Source: Methylotenera_A sp031369365 | GTDB lineage: Bacteria > Pseudomonadota > Gammaproteobacteria > Burkholderiales > Methylophilaceae | DNA: 64,000 bases | NCBI GenBank assembly: GCA_031369365.1 | Contig: JANMOP010000014.1 | Coordinates: forward strand, 1 to 64,000 | Direction of reading: 5' to 3' | Shown here: positions 1-8,071 of the stretch, one piece after another | Layout of the letters: the number at the start of each line of letters is the position of its first letter | Position numbering within the stretch: the first letter of the stretch is position 1 | The notes under the pieces: generated by a model | The model's input: only the letters and a program-made list of their open reading frames with translations | The model's database searches: none | What the model was told of the DNA's origin: nothing | Translations under genes and position numbers: made by a program

Positions 1-192
1 TAGCCCGTTTACATTTTAGGTTGTATTTATTAAAAATTAAGCGTATAAATTAGTTGTAGCTTTTAAGAGTAGGCTGCTAGGAAGTTCACCGTTAATGGAG
101 ATGCTTATCGACACTTCAATGAGTTTACATCTGTAGTTATAAATTAAGCCAGTGTTGGTGACTGGCATAATCGGCATCCCATAAGCCGAAAC

Positions 193-218
193 ATAACGCC
201 GCATTGATGCGGCGTTAT
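193..218. terminator. perfect 12-bp hairpin, possible terminator
   Basis: ATAACGCCGCAT at 193-204 and its exact complement at 207-218 enclose a 2-nt spacer. A run of T (about 230-236) follows on the plus strand, but not immediately, so this is a weak plus-strand terminator candidate for a gene lying left of the window. It could also act as the 3' end signal of the small minus-strand gene that stops at 266. Bases 1-192 hold no ORF I can support. Confidence 0.4.
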
Positions 219-265
219 TGTTGGTAAAATTTTTTTAAAATTTAGTTACTGAAATTTGAACGGCC

Positions 266-448
266 TCACGGAATGCCAATCACTTTAAGATACTCTTCTA
301 AAGTGAGGGTGAGCTTTTCAATCGAGCTGTTAATTTCATCCAAATGCGTGTTTGAATCAAGATGCAGTTTTTCTAGCAAGGCTTTGTGTTTTTCAATCGC
401 TTCAGCATGCTCGTTAAATTTAGTGTTCTTTAACTCTTGCTTATCCAT
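266..448 (-). CDS. small coiled-coil hypothetical protein (60 aa)
   Basis: I do not recognise this protein. It is short, charged and helical, with a heptad-like pattern of Leu and Ile (residues about 15-55, with repeated Glu/Lys and three LEK/LTL-type steps) that suggests a coiled coil. There is no signal peptide and no Cys. The start is the ATG at 448 rather than the upstream ATG at 475, because GGGGAG at 456-461 lies at the right distance from it. The reading frame is open from 475, so a 69-residue form is possible. It stands alone; the next gene on the right is divergent. Confidence 0.55.
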   Translation of the reverse strand: MDKQELKNTKFNEHAEAIEKHKALLEKLHLDSNTHLDEINSSIEKLTLTLEEYLKVIGIP

Positions 449-717
449 CGCAAATCTCCCCGCCAATTTATTCATTAATAAGCATTCACTATAGCACTCA
501 GTTGCAGCAGTTGCGCTAAATATTAGCGCCTTGTTAATACTTTCATCCGTATGTGCGACAACAGACGGTGACCAATCTAGTTACATGATAATTTCAAATT
601 TAGTAATTTTGGGCAAATTGGAACGGTAATTGCTTTTATCCAGTACAAAAAGTTTTTTATTTTTATCTTTTATATCGATGTGAGGTTAATAAATTTAATA
701 TTTAGATAGGAAATACC

Positions 718-1749
718 ATGACAAAGCATTGTTTTAATATGGTTTATTCAGCTTTATTTTGTTTGTGTTCAGTAGCTTCTGCGCTGGCAGCCCCTAGCAC
801 TGAATTGGTGCGCCAACTTAATTCACAAGTGTTGCGAGTGCAAGTTGGGCATGCAAATGGCAGTTACGGGTTAGGTTCAGCTGTGGCAATCGCAAAAAAT
901 CAAGTAGTGACCAATTGCCATGTGATTGCTAATGCCAATAGCATTAATGTGATAAATAAAGGTGCGCCGCTCGCTGTAAGCGCCATTAAAGCCGATTGGC
1001 GTCATGATTTATGTATTTTAAAAGTAGATAACTTGAGTGCACCCATTGCAACACTAGGCTCAAGTAAAAATCTTAAGTATGAGCAATCTGTTTTTACTAT
1101 TGGTTACCCCAGTTTTATCGCTAAGCCATCCAGCACATATGGCGTTGTAAAAGGCTTGTACCCTATGGATGATAGCGTTGTAATAAGAGCGAGCTGTAGT
1201 TTCGGGTTTGGCGCCAGTGGCGGCGGTATGTTTGATGATGCAGGTAATTTAGTGGGTGTAATTACGCTAAAAAGCCCTGGCCGCGATGCTTATTACTACA
1301 ATATGCCAGTAGAGTGGGTGCAAGCCTTGCTTAAGCGCCCAGAGCAACCCATTAACGCTAAAAGTGAGAAGCCTTTCTGGGCTGCATCTTACGATAAATG
1401 GCCGTTTTTTATGCAGGTTGTGCACCCTTACACCACTGAAAATTGGGGTTCACTATTACAAATTGCCAGTAAATGGGCAAAGCGAGAACCCAATACGGCA
1501 GAGGCTTGGTTTTATCTAGCAACGGCTGAATATGCAACAAAAGACATTCACAAAGCAGAGGCGCATATGCAAAAAGTGGTGGCAATGAATAATCATCATA
1601 GTCAAGCCATCTATTATTTGGGATTAATGGCGCAAGAAAGCGGCAAACGCACGCTGGCTTTGACCAAAGTTGCCTTGCTAAATGATTTAGATACTACCGC
1701 CGCCAGCCAGCTTAAATTTGCGATAGGAACGGAAAAAGTGCAGCGTTAA
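718..1749 (+). CDS. secreted trypsin-like serine protease with C-terminal TPR
   Basis: An N-terminal signal peptide (residues 1 to about 25, ending ALAAP) is followed by an S1C/HtrA-like protease domain. The catalytic triad is visible: His68 in TNCHVIAN, Asp97 in WRHDLCIL and Ser167 in GASGGG. There is no PDZ domain. Residues about 235-335 form two to three TPR-like helical repeats (AWFYLATAEYATKD, AIYYLGLMAQESG). It is therefore probably a periplasmic or exported protease whose substrate is set by the TPR part; the substrate cannot be told from sequence. A paralogue with the same architecture lies at 16021-17034 on the other strand. The residues after the nucleophile (Ser-Gly-Gly-Gly) differ from the paralogue's Ser-Gly-Ser-Pro. 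It is transcribed alone from an AT-rich upstream region (495-717). Confidence 0.8.
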   Translation: MTKHCFNMVYSALFCLCSVASALAAPSTELVRQLNSQVLRVQVGHANGSYGLGSAVAIAKNQVVTNCHVIANANSINVINKGAPLAVSAIKADWRHDLCILKVDNLSAPIATLGSSKNLKYEQSVFTIGYPSFIAKPSSTYGVVKGLYPMDDSVVIRASCSFGFGASGGGMFDDAGNLVGVITLKSPGRDAYYYNMPVEWVQALLKRPEQPINAKSEKPFWAASYDKWPFFMQVVHPYTTENWGSLLQIASKWAKREPNTAEAWFYLATAEYATKDIHKAEAHMQKVVAMNNHHSQAIYYLGLMAQESGKRTLALTKVALLNDLDTTAASQLKFAIGTEKVQR

Positions 1750-2198
1750 TTCGCGCTTGCTAAACCAACTGGCGCTTATAGGTCTCGTCTAAAATAACTG
1801 ATAACTACTACGCTGTAAGCCAATATCCATAAGGGTCACAGGGCATATTATTTAAATATATTTAGCATCTTACGGATTTAAAAACTTTCTGGCTAATGCC
1901 TATCTGCTTCAAGCCTGTGGCGTCATTCACACAACATAAACAATTTACAACACTTAAGCTTACAGCGATATTGACGCAGTAGGGTTTTCCGTGCGAGTAT
2001 GATTCACTTAGACCATATACAGGCAGCGTATATAAAGCTCTTTTTATATGCTCAAGCGTTTTACAAGGAGAACAGAACTTGAAAATGACGATAGAACAGG
2101 TTATTGAGGGGTTTTATAGCCCGTTTTGTAGCCTCATGTGCCTGAAGTTATCATGCCTTAGATGTCCGCTTTAGTTCAATTTAGCTTTAGCCTACAAG
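1750..2198. other. 449-base gap; possible short cysteine-rich ORF inside
   Basis: This gap separates the protease from the AsmA gene. It is AT-rich and shows no tRNA or obvious ncRNA. One candidate is a 31-codon plus-strand ORF from TTG at 2079 to TAG at 2174. It has AAGGAG at 2065-2070 spaced 8 nt from the TTG, and its product carries four cysteines as C-x3-C-x4-C-x2-C near the end. It could be a leader peptide or chance. The remainder probably holds the promoter of the AsmA-type gene. Confidence 0.3.
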
Positions 2199-5100
2199 AT
2201 GGATTTAACTGTAGTTTATAGTAAAACTGCTAAGGGCATGCGCGCTCGCTCATCCCTCATTGGTGGCTTATCATCGCAATTGATGAAAGTGCTTTTGCAC
2301 GTCGATGGCACATCGAAAGTCGAAACGATTCTATTTAAGTATGATGAAATGACCGAACAAGGGCTAGCCACAGCCTTAATTCAGCTTGAAACCGAGGGTT
2401 ATATCAAACCTGTGCTATCAACTCGCCCTGGCGCTGATGAATGGTCGCCAGCCACTATTTTTGCCCCAATGGAAGTAGAGGAAGTGGTTAGTGTAGAGGA
2501 GGCTGAAGCGCAAGCCGCTGAGCAGGCGCGATTGCAAGCTGAATATAAAGCAAAGATAAAAGAAGAAGTGCGTTTGCAGATAGAGCAAAAGGCGCAGGAA
2601 AAAGAAGAGCTGGAATATGCAAAAGAAAAAGCTAAAGCCGAAGTGAAGATAAAAGCGCAGCTAGAAAAGGAGCGCATTAACCGCGAGGCCGAAGAAACAC
2701 AAAAAAAAGCGGATGAGGAAACACGCGCCAAGGCCGAAGAAAAGGCACGACTAGAAGCAGAGCATAAAGCCAAAATTGAGCAAGAAGCGCTACAAAAAGC
2801 CGAACTTAAAGCGTTAGAAGCCGCAGAGCAGGCGCGTGCCAAAGCACAGGCTGAAGCAGAAGAAAAAGCGCGTCGCGAAATAGAGCGCATCGTCCAAGAA
2901 GCAGAAGCAGCAAGAATAAAATTTGAACAAGAAGCGCAGGCCAAAGCGGAGAAAGAAGCTATATTAGAAGCAGAACGTCAAGCTAAAGCCAAGGAAGAGG
3001 CTCGGTTACAGGCTGAATTTGAAGCGCAGAAGGCAGCAGAGCAGGCGCGTGCCAAAGCACAGGCTGAAGCAGAAGAAAAAGCACGCCGCAATATAGAACG
3101 CATTGCCCTCGAAGCAGAAGCAGCAAAAGAAAAATTGGAAGCGGAAGAAAAGGCTAAGGCTGAAGAGGCGCGGCTGGAAGCCGAACTTAAAACCAAAGCA
3201 GATGCACAATTAGAGGCTGAACGTACAGCTAAAGCTGAGGAAGCGACCAGATTAGAAGTGGAGCGAAAAGCCAGAGAAGAGGATGATGCACGGCTTAAAA
3301 CTGAAATTGAAGCCAAGGCGAAAGCAGAAAAAATTCGCGCTAAGGCAGAAGCCGAAGAAAAAACCAAAACCGAAGAAAAAGAACGCGCACGTTTAGATAT
3401 AGCACGTATCGTTCGCGAGGCAGAACAGGCGCGAAAAAAATCCGAAGCCGAAGCCAGAGAAGCCCGCCTAAGCGCTAAGCAAAAAGAGATGGCTGCTGAA
3501 GAGCAAAAAAAAGCTGAAATTGAAGCTATCACCAAGACAAAACTTGCAAATCAGCTAGAGGCTGAGCGGAAAATAAAGGCTGAGGATGATGCGCGCCTAG
3601 AGGCTGAAAGTAAAGCAAAAGTAGAATTAGAGCAGAATCGTGCAAGCGTGGAAGCCAAAGAAATAGCCAGCGCTGATGCGAATTTGAAGGCAAGCCTTGC
3701 CATGCAAAGCTTTGCCCTAAACACGGAAGAAGAACGACAACAATCTGTAACCAAAATAAGTGCCAAGGCCAAGCAAGCAAAATTGCAAGCCGAACTTAAG
3801 GTTAGGGCAGAGCAGGAGGCGTCAAAGGTGCGTGCTAAATTTGAAGCTGATGAAAAAGCGCTAGCTGAAGAAAAAGAAATCGCACGCCAAGAAATCGAGC
3901 GTATTGGTCGTGAAGCAGAACAAGAGCGACAAAAACAACACCTACAAGCCAGCGCAGCAGCACCTGTAATCGCTAGCGCTGTCTCTGGAGATGACGCAAT
4001 AGAAGTAAAATGGGCTAATCCAGATGAAGATGACGATGATGAGGAATTTGCAGAAGAGGAGCGAATTGCAAGCGAAGTAGAAAAAGTAGGGCTTGAAATT
4101 AAGAAAAAAACCAAGCGGGTAGCTGAAGTTGAGGGGCGACAAGAAATAATACGCGCCGCGCAAGAGGAGGCCCACGTAAAGGCCAAGTCTAAGGTTGAAA
4201 GCAAGACATTAGTGCTTACTAAAAATTTAGGAAAATGGGCTAGTGTGCTTAGAAAGGTGTTGTTGATTTATCTGCCACCCGCTATTTTGCTGGTATTGGT
4301 TTTGCTTCATTTCATCAATATAAGTCCGCTGGTAGAGCCCATCGAGAAGTTGGCAACTGAGAGCTTGGGCATACCAGTAAAAGTTGAGGAAGTGCGCGCA
4401 TCACTTTGGCCGCGACCACACCTAGTGCTTAAAAACATTTCGATAGGCGCTAACTCAGCTCAGAAAATTGAGGCTTTAAACATTGTTCCAGTCACCTCAA
4501 GCTTATCCGAAGAGGTGAAAATACTTAAGTCAATCGAAATCAAAGGCTTGAAAATCGAGCAAGAAAACTTTGGGCAACCGCTACAATGGGTAAGCAATAT
4601 AAGTAAAGCGCAACACTTAAAAGTTGGGCAGATTACTCTGAATAAGTTAATTTTAAAGATTAAAGATATTGAGTTAGCGCCATTTAATGGAAAAGTAACG
4701 CTTACCGAGTCGCGCGAACTCAAAAGCATCGATCTGATGACTAACGACGAAACCTTAGCCATGCAGATAACGCCACAAGGCAGCAGTTTCGCTATCGCGT
4801 TTTCAGGCACTAATTGGGCGTTGCCAATGAATCCAAAATTTATGTTCAGCGAGCTAAAGGCCAAAGGCATCATTAAGCAGAGTTTGCTTTTTTTCAATGA
4901 AATCGAAGGCACAATTTATGGTGGAAGTTTCACAGGCAAGGCGGCGCTTGATTGGTCTAACCAGTGGTCAATAGCGGGGAATTTCGAATTGAGTAACGCT
5001 AATTTGCCAGAGATATTAAAAGCTTTTGGCAGCAGCGCTTCTGTGGATGGCAAATTAAAGCTCGCTGGGATTTTTTCTTGCCAATCAAAGCTGGCAGCCG

Positions 5101-5444
5101 CGCTCACAGGTGCACCAGAGATTAGCGCCTACTTTACAGTGCAAAACGGTAAAATTAATGGTGTCGAGCTAGACCGCGCAGTCTTGTCTAAGAACAGCCA
5201 GTCTCTGGCTGGAGATTCTACGCGTTTCGATAAACTGACTGGCAACGTGAAAATTAAGAACCGTGGTTACCATTATAGGCAGCTTGTACTTAAAAGTGAT
5301 CAATTCTACGCCGAGGGCAATGTGGATATTAAGCCCAATCAGGATATTTCAGGCAACATCAATGCGAATCTTGCCGCAGAATCACGCCGTTTACAAGCTA
5401 GATTCGATCTGGCCGGCAAAGTGAACAACGTGAAACGACAATAA
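2199..5444 (+). CDS. inner-membrane AsmA-like protein with giant coiled coil
   Basis: The 1081-residue product has four parts. Residues 1-75 look like a small winged-helix-type domain (LMKVLLHVDGT, then a TALIQLETEGYI recognition-like helix). Residues about 95-670 are a TolA-like Ala/Glu/Lys-rich coiled coil of repeated EAERKAKAEEEARL-type segments. Residues about 686-706 are one membrane helix, preceded by Lys/Arg. Residues about 715-1081 resemble the AsmA family (LGIPVKVEEVRASLWPRPHL, and a C-terminal GNVDIKPNQDISG block). By the positive-inside rule the coil would be cytoplasmic and the AsmA part periplasmic. AsmA-like proteins are linked to phospholipid transport to the outer membrane; a role here is inference. 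The coil contains an exact 47-nt DNA repeat at 2823 and 3036 (213-nt period). The ribosome site before ATG 2199 is weak. Confidence 0.7.
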   Translation: MDLTVVYSKTAKGMRARSSLIGGLSSQLMKVLLHVDGTSKVETILFKYDEMTEQGLATALIQLETEGYIKPVLSTRPGADEWSPATIFAPMEVEEVVSVEEAEAQAAEQARLQAEYKAKIKEEVRLQIEQKAQEKEELEYAKEKAKAEVKIKAQLEKERINREAEETQKKADEETRAKAEEKARLEAEHKAKIEQEALQKAELKALEAAEQARAKAQAEAEEKARREIERIVQEAEAARIKFEQEAQAKAEKEAILEAERQAKAKEEARLQAEFEAQKAAEQARAKAQAEAEEKARRNIERIALEAEAAKEKLEAEEKAKAEEARLEAELKTKADAQLEAERTAKAEEATRLEVERKAREEDDARLKTEIEAKAKAEKIRAKAEAEEKTKTEEKERARLDIARIVREAEQARKKSEAEAREARLSAKQKEMAAEEQKKAEIEAITKTKLANQLEAERKIKAEDDARLEAESKAKVELEQNRASVEAKEIASADANLKASLAMQSFALNTEEERQQSVTKISAKAKQAKLQAELKVRAEQEASKVRAKFEADEKALAEEKEIARQEIERIGREAEQERQKQHLQASAAAPVIASAVSGDDAIEVKWANPDEDDDDEEFAEEERIASEVEKVGLEIKKKTKRVAEVEGRQEIIRAAQEEAHVKAKSKVESKTLVLTKNLGKWASVLRKVLLIYLPPAILLVLVLLHFINISPLVEPIEKLATESLGIPVKVEEVRASLWPRPHLVLKNISIGANSAQKIEALNIVPVTSSLSEEVKILKSIEIKGLKIEQENFGQPLQWVSNISKAQHLKVGQITLNKLILKIKDIELAPFNGKVTLTESRELKSIDLMTNDETLAMQITPQGSSFAIAFSGTNWALPMNPKFMFSELKAKGIIKQSLLFFNEIEGTIYGGSFTGKAALDWSNQWSIAGNFELSNANLPEILKAFGSSASVDGKLKLAGIFSCQSKLAAALTGAPEISAYFTVQNGKINGVELDRAVLSKNSQSLAGDSTRFDKLTGNVKIKNRGYHYRQLVLKSDQFYAEGNVDIKPNQDISGNINANLAAESRRLQARFDLAGKVNNVKRQ

Positions 5445-5477
5445 GTTGATTAACTTTTAAGACCTTAATCTAAGACG

Positions 5478-5984
5478 TTAATCTTTAAGTCTTAAAAAGT
5501 CTGGTTTACCTAGCTCACAGCCATTATGGCGCAAAATATTGTAAGTGGTGGTCACGTGAAAATACACGTTAGGCATCACCCATTTCAGCAGGTAATCTTG
5601 GCCTGTAAAATGTAAATCGGTTTTGCGCACAGTAATTGTAATGTCACGCGTTTCGCTGCCGACCAATTGTTCTGGTTTAATGGTGTCAATAAACGCGAGT
5701 GTTTTGGCGATGCGCGTTTGCAGTTGCTCAAAAGTCACTTCGGTATCTTCATACTTGGGCACTTCTAAACCTGCAAGCCTGGCAGCCGCGCCCTTGCTCA
5801 TGTCTGTAGCAATATAGACTTGACGAATAATGGGATACATATCAGGAAAAAGGCGTGCGTTGAGCAAAACCGCGTGCTCAATATTTTTTACATCTGCATA
5901 CGCCTCACCTTTTTTTAGAATGTGCGATAAGCTTAATAAAGCGCGTTTGAGCGGTGGAATGGTGGTATCAAACATAGGTAACAT
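5478..5984 (-). CDS. DUF1993 family protein (DinB-like fold)
   Basis: The 168-residue product matches the DUF1993 family as I remember it: an N-terminal MLPMFDTTIPPLKRALLSL segment, a central PDMYPIIRQV motif and a C-terminal YFHVTTTYNILRHNG motif. The family is predicted to adopt the four-helix DinB/YfiT-like fold; the biochemical role is unknown. Length is normal for the family. It is convergent with the AsmA gene, and its last codons overlap an imperfect inverted repeat (5453-5463 with 5489-5500) that may end transcription of the AsmA gene. No operon partner is visible. Confidence 0.8.
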   Translation of the reverse strand: MLPMFDTTIPPLKRALLSLSHILKKGEAYADVKNIEHAVLLNARLFPDMYPIIRQVYIATDMSKGAAARLAGLEVPKYEDTEVTFEQLQTRIAKTLAFIDTIKPEQLVGSETRDITITVRKTDLHFTGQDYLLKWVMPNVYFHVTTTYNILRHNGCELGKPDFLRLKD

Positions 5985-6121
5985 GCTGTAATCCTAGAAT
6001 TTTTTAATGGGTTAATATAAATGCACTTTAGTATAAGCCTATTTTACAAAGCCTAAAATAATTTGCCTATATTTTGGCATCAGTCTATGATGAGGTGATT
6101 GTTTATTTGAGGAGAAACAGC

Positions 6122-6235
6122 ATGGCAAAAGGTCAAATTAAAAGTAATAAAGAAGTGAAAAAACCCAAGAAAAGCAAAGAGGTGGTAGTGCCTAATAGTG
6201 CTAATAATTTAATGAAGCCAGCGCCAAAAAAATAA
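6122..6235 (+). CDS. 37-residue lysine-rich small protein
   Basis: An ATG at 6122 preceded by GAGGAG opens a 37-codon frame ending in TAA at 6235. The product starts MAKGQIKSNKEVKKPKKSK and ends KPAPKK. It is very basic (about 12 Lys, no Cys) and probably disordered. I recall similar short Lys-rich proteins with a KGQxxSNxExKKPK-type start in other proteobacteria, with no known function. The strong ribosome site, the low-complexity but clearly codon-structured frame and the perfect terminator directly downstream support a real gene. Confidence 0.7.
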   Translation: MAKGQIKSNKEVKKPKKSKEVVVPNSANNLMKPAPKK

Positions 6236-6265
6236 GCTTTCATTAACGCCTCAGCCTTTATTAAA

Positions 6266-6299
6266 AATGCCCGCCCTATTTTTACATAGGGCGGGCATT
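6266..6299. terminator. bidirectional terminator
   Basis: AATGCCCGCCCTA at 6266-6278 pairs perfectly with 6287-6299 around an 8-nt loop. The preceding and following A/T bases give U-tracts on both strands. It separates the small plus-strand gene ending at 6235 from the convergent permease gene. Confidence 0.85.
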
Positions 6300-6322
6300 A
6301 GCTTTTAAAGCGTTAAATCGCT

Positions 6323-7804
6323 TTACTCTTTAACCGCTGGTGGGCCTTTAAAGCGTTTGCTTTCGCCAAACCCAAACCAGAATATTGCCATGACAACCAA
6401 CATAAAAATAGTCAAATAGAGCACTTTCTCATTTGGCGGTTGTACGCCAACTATTACTAAGAAGCCACCGCCAATCACAGCCAGCACGCCGATGATTTTA
6501 GACATACCGCCTAAATTAAATGGGCCTTTATGCTTCCAAGTTTTGCCTTCGGCCAAAATACCAGCAGCGGTTGGCATGATGTAAGAGATATACAGAAAAA
6601 CCGCACAACCCACCGCCAACACACTAAAAGCCGCAGCGTACAGCGTTGCTGCAACTGCTAGTATGGCAGAAACCCAAACAGCGGCAACGGGCGTTTTTAA
6701 TATTGGGTGAACCGTGCGTAGCAAGTTAGAAGCGGGCAAACCACCATCGCGTGCAAAGGCAAACATCATGCGCGATGTGGAAGTTAAACAAGCTAAACCG
6801 CACAAATAATTGACTAAGAAAATAGACAAGCCTAATACTAATTGTAGTGTGGACGGCAGTGTTTTCAACAGCTCAGCAAAAAAGCCAAAGCCATTTTTTA
6901 CACCAGTAGGAATGTCTGGCAATACCAACACAAAGGTACAAATTAAGATGTAACCAAAAATGACGGAGTAAACCACAGAACTCACAATGCCTTTTGGTAC
7001 TGTTTTGGCGGCATCGCGCGTTTCTTCTGAGGTGTGTGCTGAGGCATCAAAACCAGTAATGGTGTAAACCGCTAGCAAAAGCCCTAGCAAAAACGGAAAC
7101 ACCATACCTTCACTTTTTGGCCAAACACTGCCTTCAGTGCCCGTGTAGTTAGTAAAGGTAAACAAGCGAGAAAACTCTAATCCACCTTCATGATAAGCCA
7201 ACAAAGACAACACTAGCACGATAGTAATGATAAAAATCAGGTAGCCAGAAAGGTCGGTAATTTTGGTGGTAAATTTAGGAAAACGATAAATGAGTATGGC
7301 CTGCGAAATGGTAAACAGTGCGATGTAGAAAATTTGATGCGAATATCCAAAGCCTGATACATCAACGCCTAACAGCGGCAGCGCTAGCCCTTTAAAGAAG
7401 AAGTCATACACGCCAAAATTAACTGAGGCCACCACAAAAATTAAGCCCAGCAAATTAAACCAAGCGGTCGTCCAGCCAAAGCCTTTGCCACCCAATATAG
7501 AACCCCAGTGATACAAACCACCAGCCGTTGGGTAACTTGAAGAGATTTGCGCCATCGCCAATGCCACAATCGCTGCAAATAAACCGCCCACTAGCCAGCC
7601 GATGCCAATAGAAGCGCCACCTGCGCCGCCTAGCGCCAAGGGAAACGCCGAAATACCACCCGCCAAAATACAAATAATAGAAAACGAAATTGCAAAATTA
7701 GAAAAGCCACCCATGTGACGGTGCAACTCTTGCTCATAGCCCATTTTTTTTAGTTCAGCGGCGTCATGTTCTAAGACCGCGCTTGCCTCGCTCAAATCAC
7801 TCAT
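6323..7804 (-). CDS. APC-superfamily permease, probable ethanolamine/amine uptake
   Basis: This is a 493-residue integral membrane protein with about 12 hydrophobic segments. The N-terminal block LHRHMGGFSNFAISFSIICI and the helix with SSYPTAGGLYHW are typical of the amino acid/choline transporter (ACT) branch of the APC superfamily. A DASAHTSEET motif lies mid-protein. It is divergently transcribed from eutBC across 267 bp, so ethanolamine is the likely substrate by context. The sequence alone cannot exclude GABA, choline or amino acids. The start ATG at 7804 follows AAAGGGG (about 7813-7819). The downstream end is closed by the hairpin at 6266-6299. Confidence 0.8.
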   Translation of the reverse strand: MSDLSEASAVLEHDAAELKKMGYEQELHRHMGGFSNFAISFSIICILAGGISAFPLALGGAGGASIGIGWLVGGLFAAIVALAMAQISSSYPTAGGLYHWGSILGGKGFGWTTAWFNLLGLIFVVASVNFGVYDFFFKGLALPLLGVDVSGFGYSHQIFYIALFTISQAILIYRFPKFTTKITDLSGYLIFIITIVLVLSLLAYHEGGLEFSRLFTFTNYTGTEGSVWPKSEGMVFPFLLGLLLAVYTITGFDASAHTSEETRDAAKTVPKGIVSSVVYSVIFGYILICTFVLVLPDIPTGVKNGFGFFAELLKTLPSTLQLVLGLSIFLVNYLCGLACLTSTSRMMFAFARDGGLPASNLLRTVHPILKTPVAAVWVSAILAVAATLYAAAFSVLAVGCAVFLYISYIMPTAAGILAEGKTWKHKGPFNLGGMSKIIGVLAVIGGGFLVIVGVQPPNEKVLYLTIFMLVVMAIFWFGFGESKRFKGPPAVKE

Positions 7805-7967
7805 TTTTTTACCCCTTTTAAAGATTAACTGCTAATAGAAACTACTAGATACTAATTTTTAAAACTAAAACGATCATGCACTTTTATGGTTACTTACAGA
7901 CAAATTACACTTCTAGTATAGATTTATAATAGACAATTGCAAGTGTTTGAACTTGATACAGTTTCAG

Positions 7968-8016
7968 TTTGCGACATTTATATATAACATTTGCGACATT
8001 GTTAAAAAAAGTCGCA
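7968..8016. promoter_or_regulatory. operator-like array of TGCGAC sites before eutB
   Basis: TTTGCGACATT occurs at 7968-7978 and again at 7990-8000, spaced exactly 22 bp (about two helical turns). An inverted core GTCGCA lies at 8011-8016, followed by ATAATGTC. In addition ATTGCAAGT is repeated at 7936 and 8031. The array lies in the divergent permease-eutB intergenic region, so it is a good candidate for binding by a shared regulator. No regulator gene is nearby, and the binding protein is unknown. Confidence 0.5.
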
Positions 8017-8071
8017 TAATGTCATTGTGAATTGCAAGTAACTAGTGCAAAAGTGTGTGGGGTAGAAGTGC

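Noticed and set aside
2399..4204. Several long minus-strand ORFs opposite the AsmA/coil gene
   Set aside because: They are Ser/Cys/Ala-rich mirror translations of a repetitive GCN/GAR-type coding region and have no ribosome sites.
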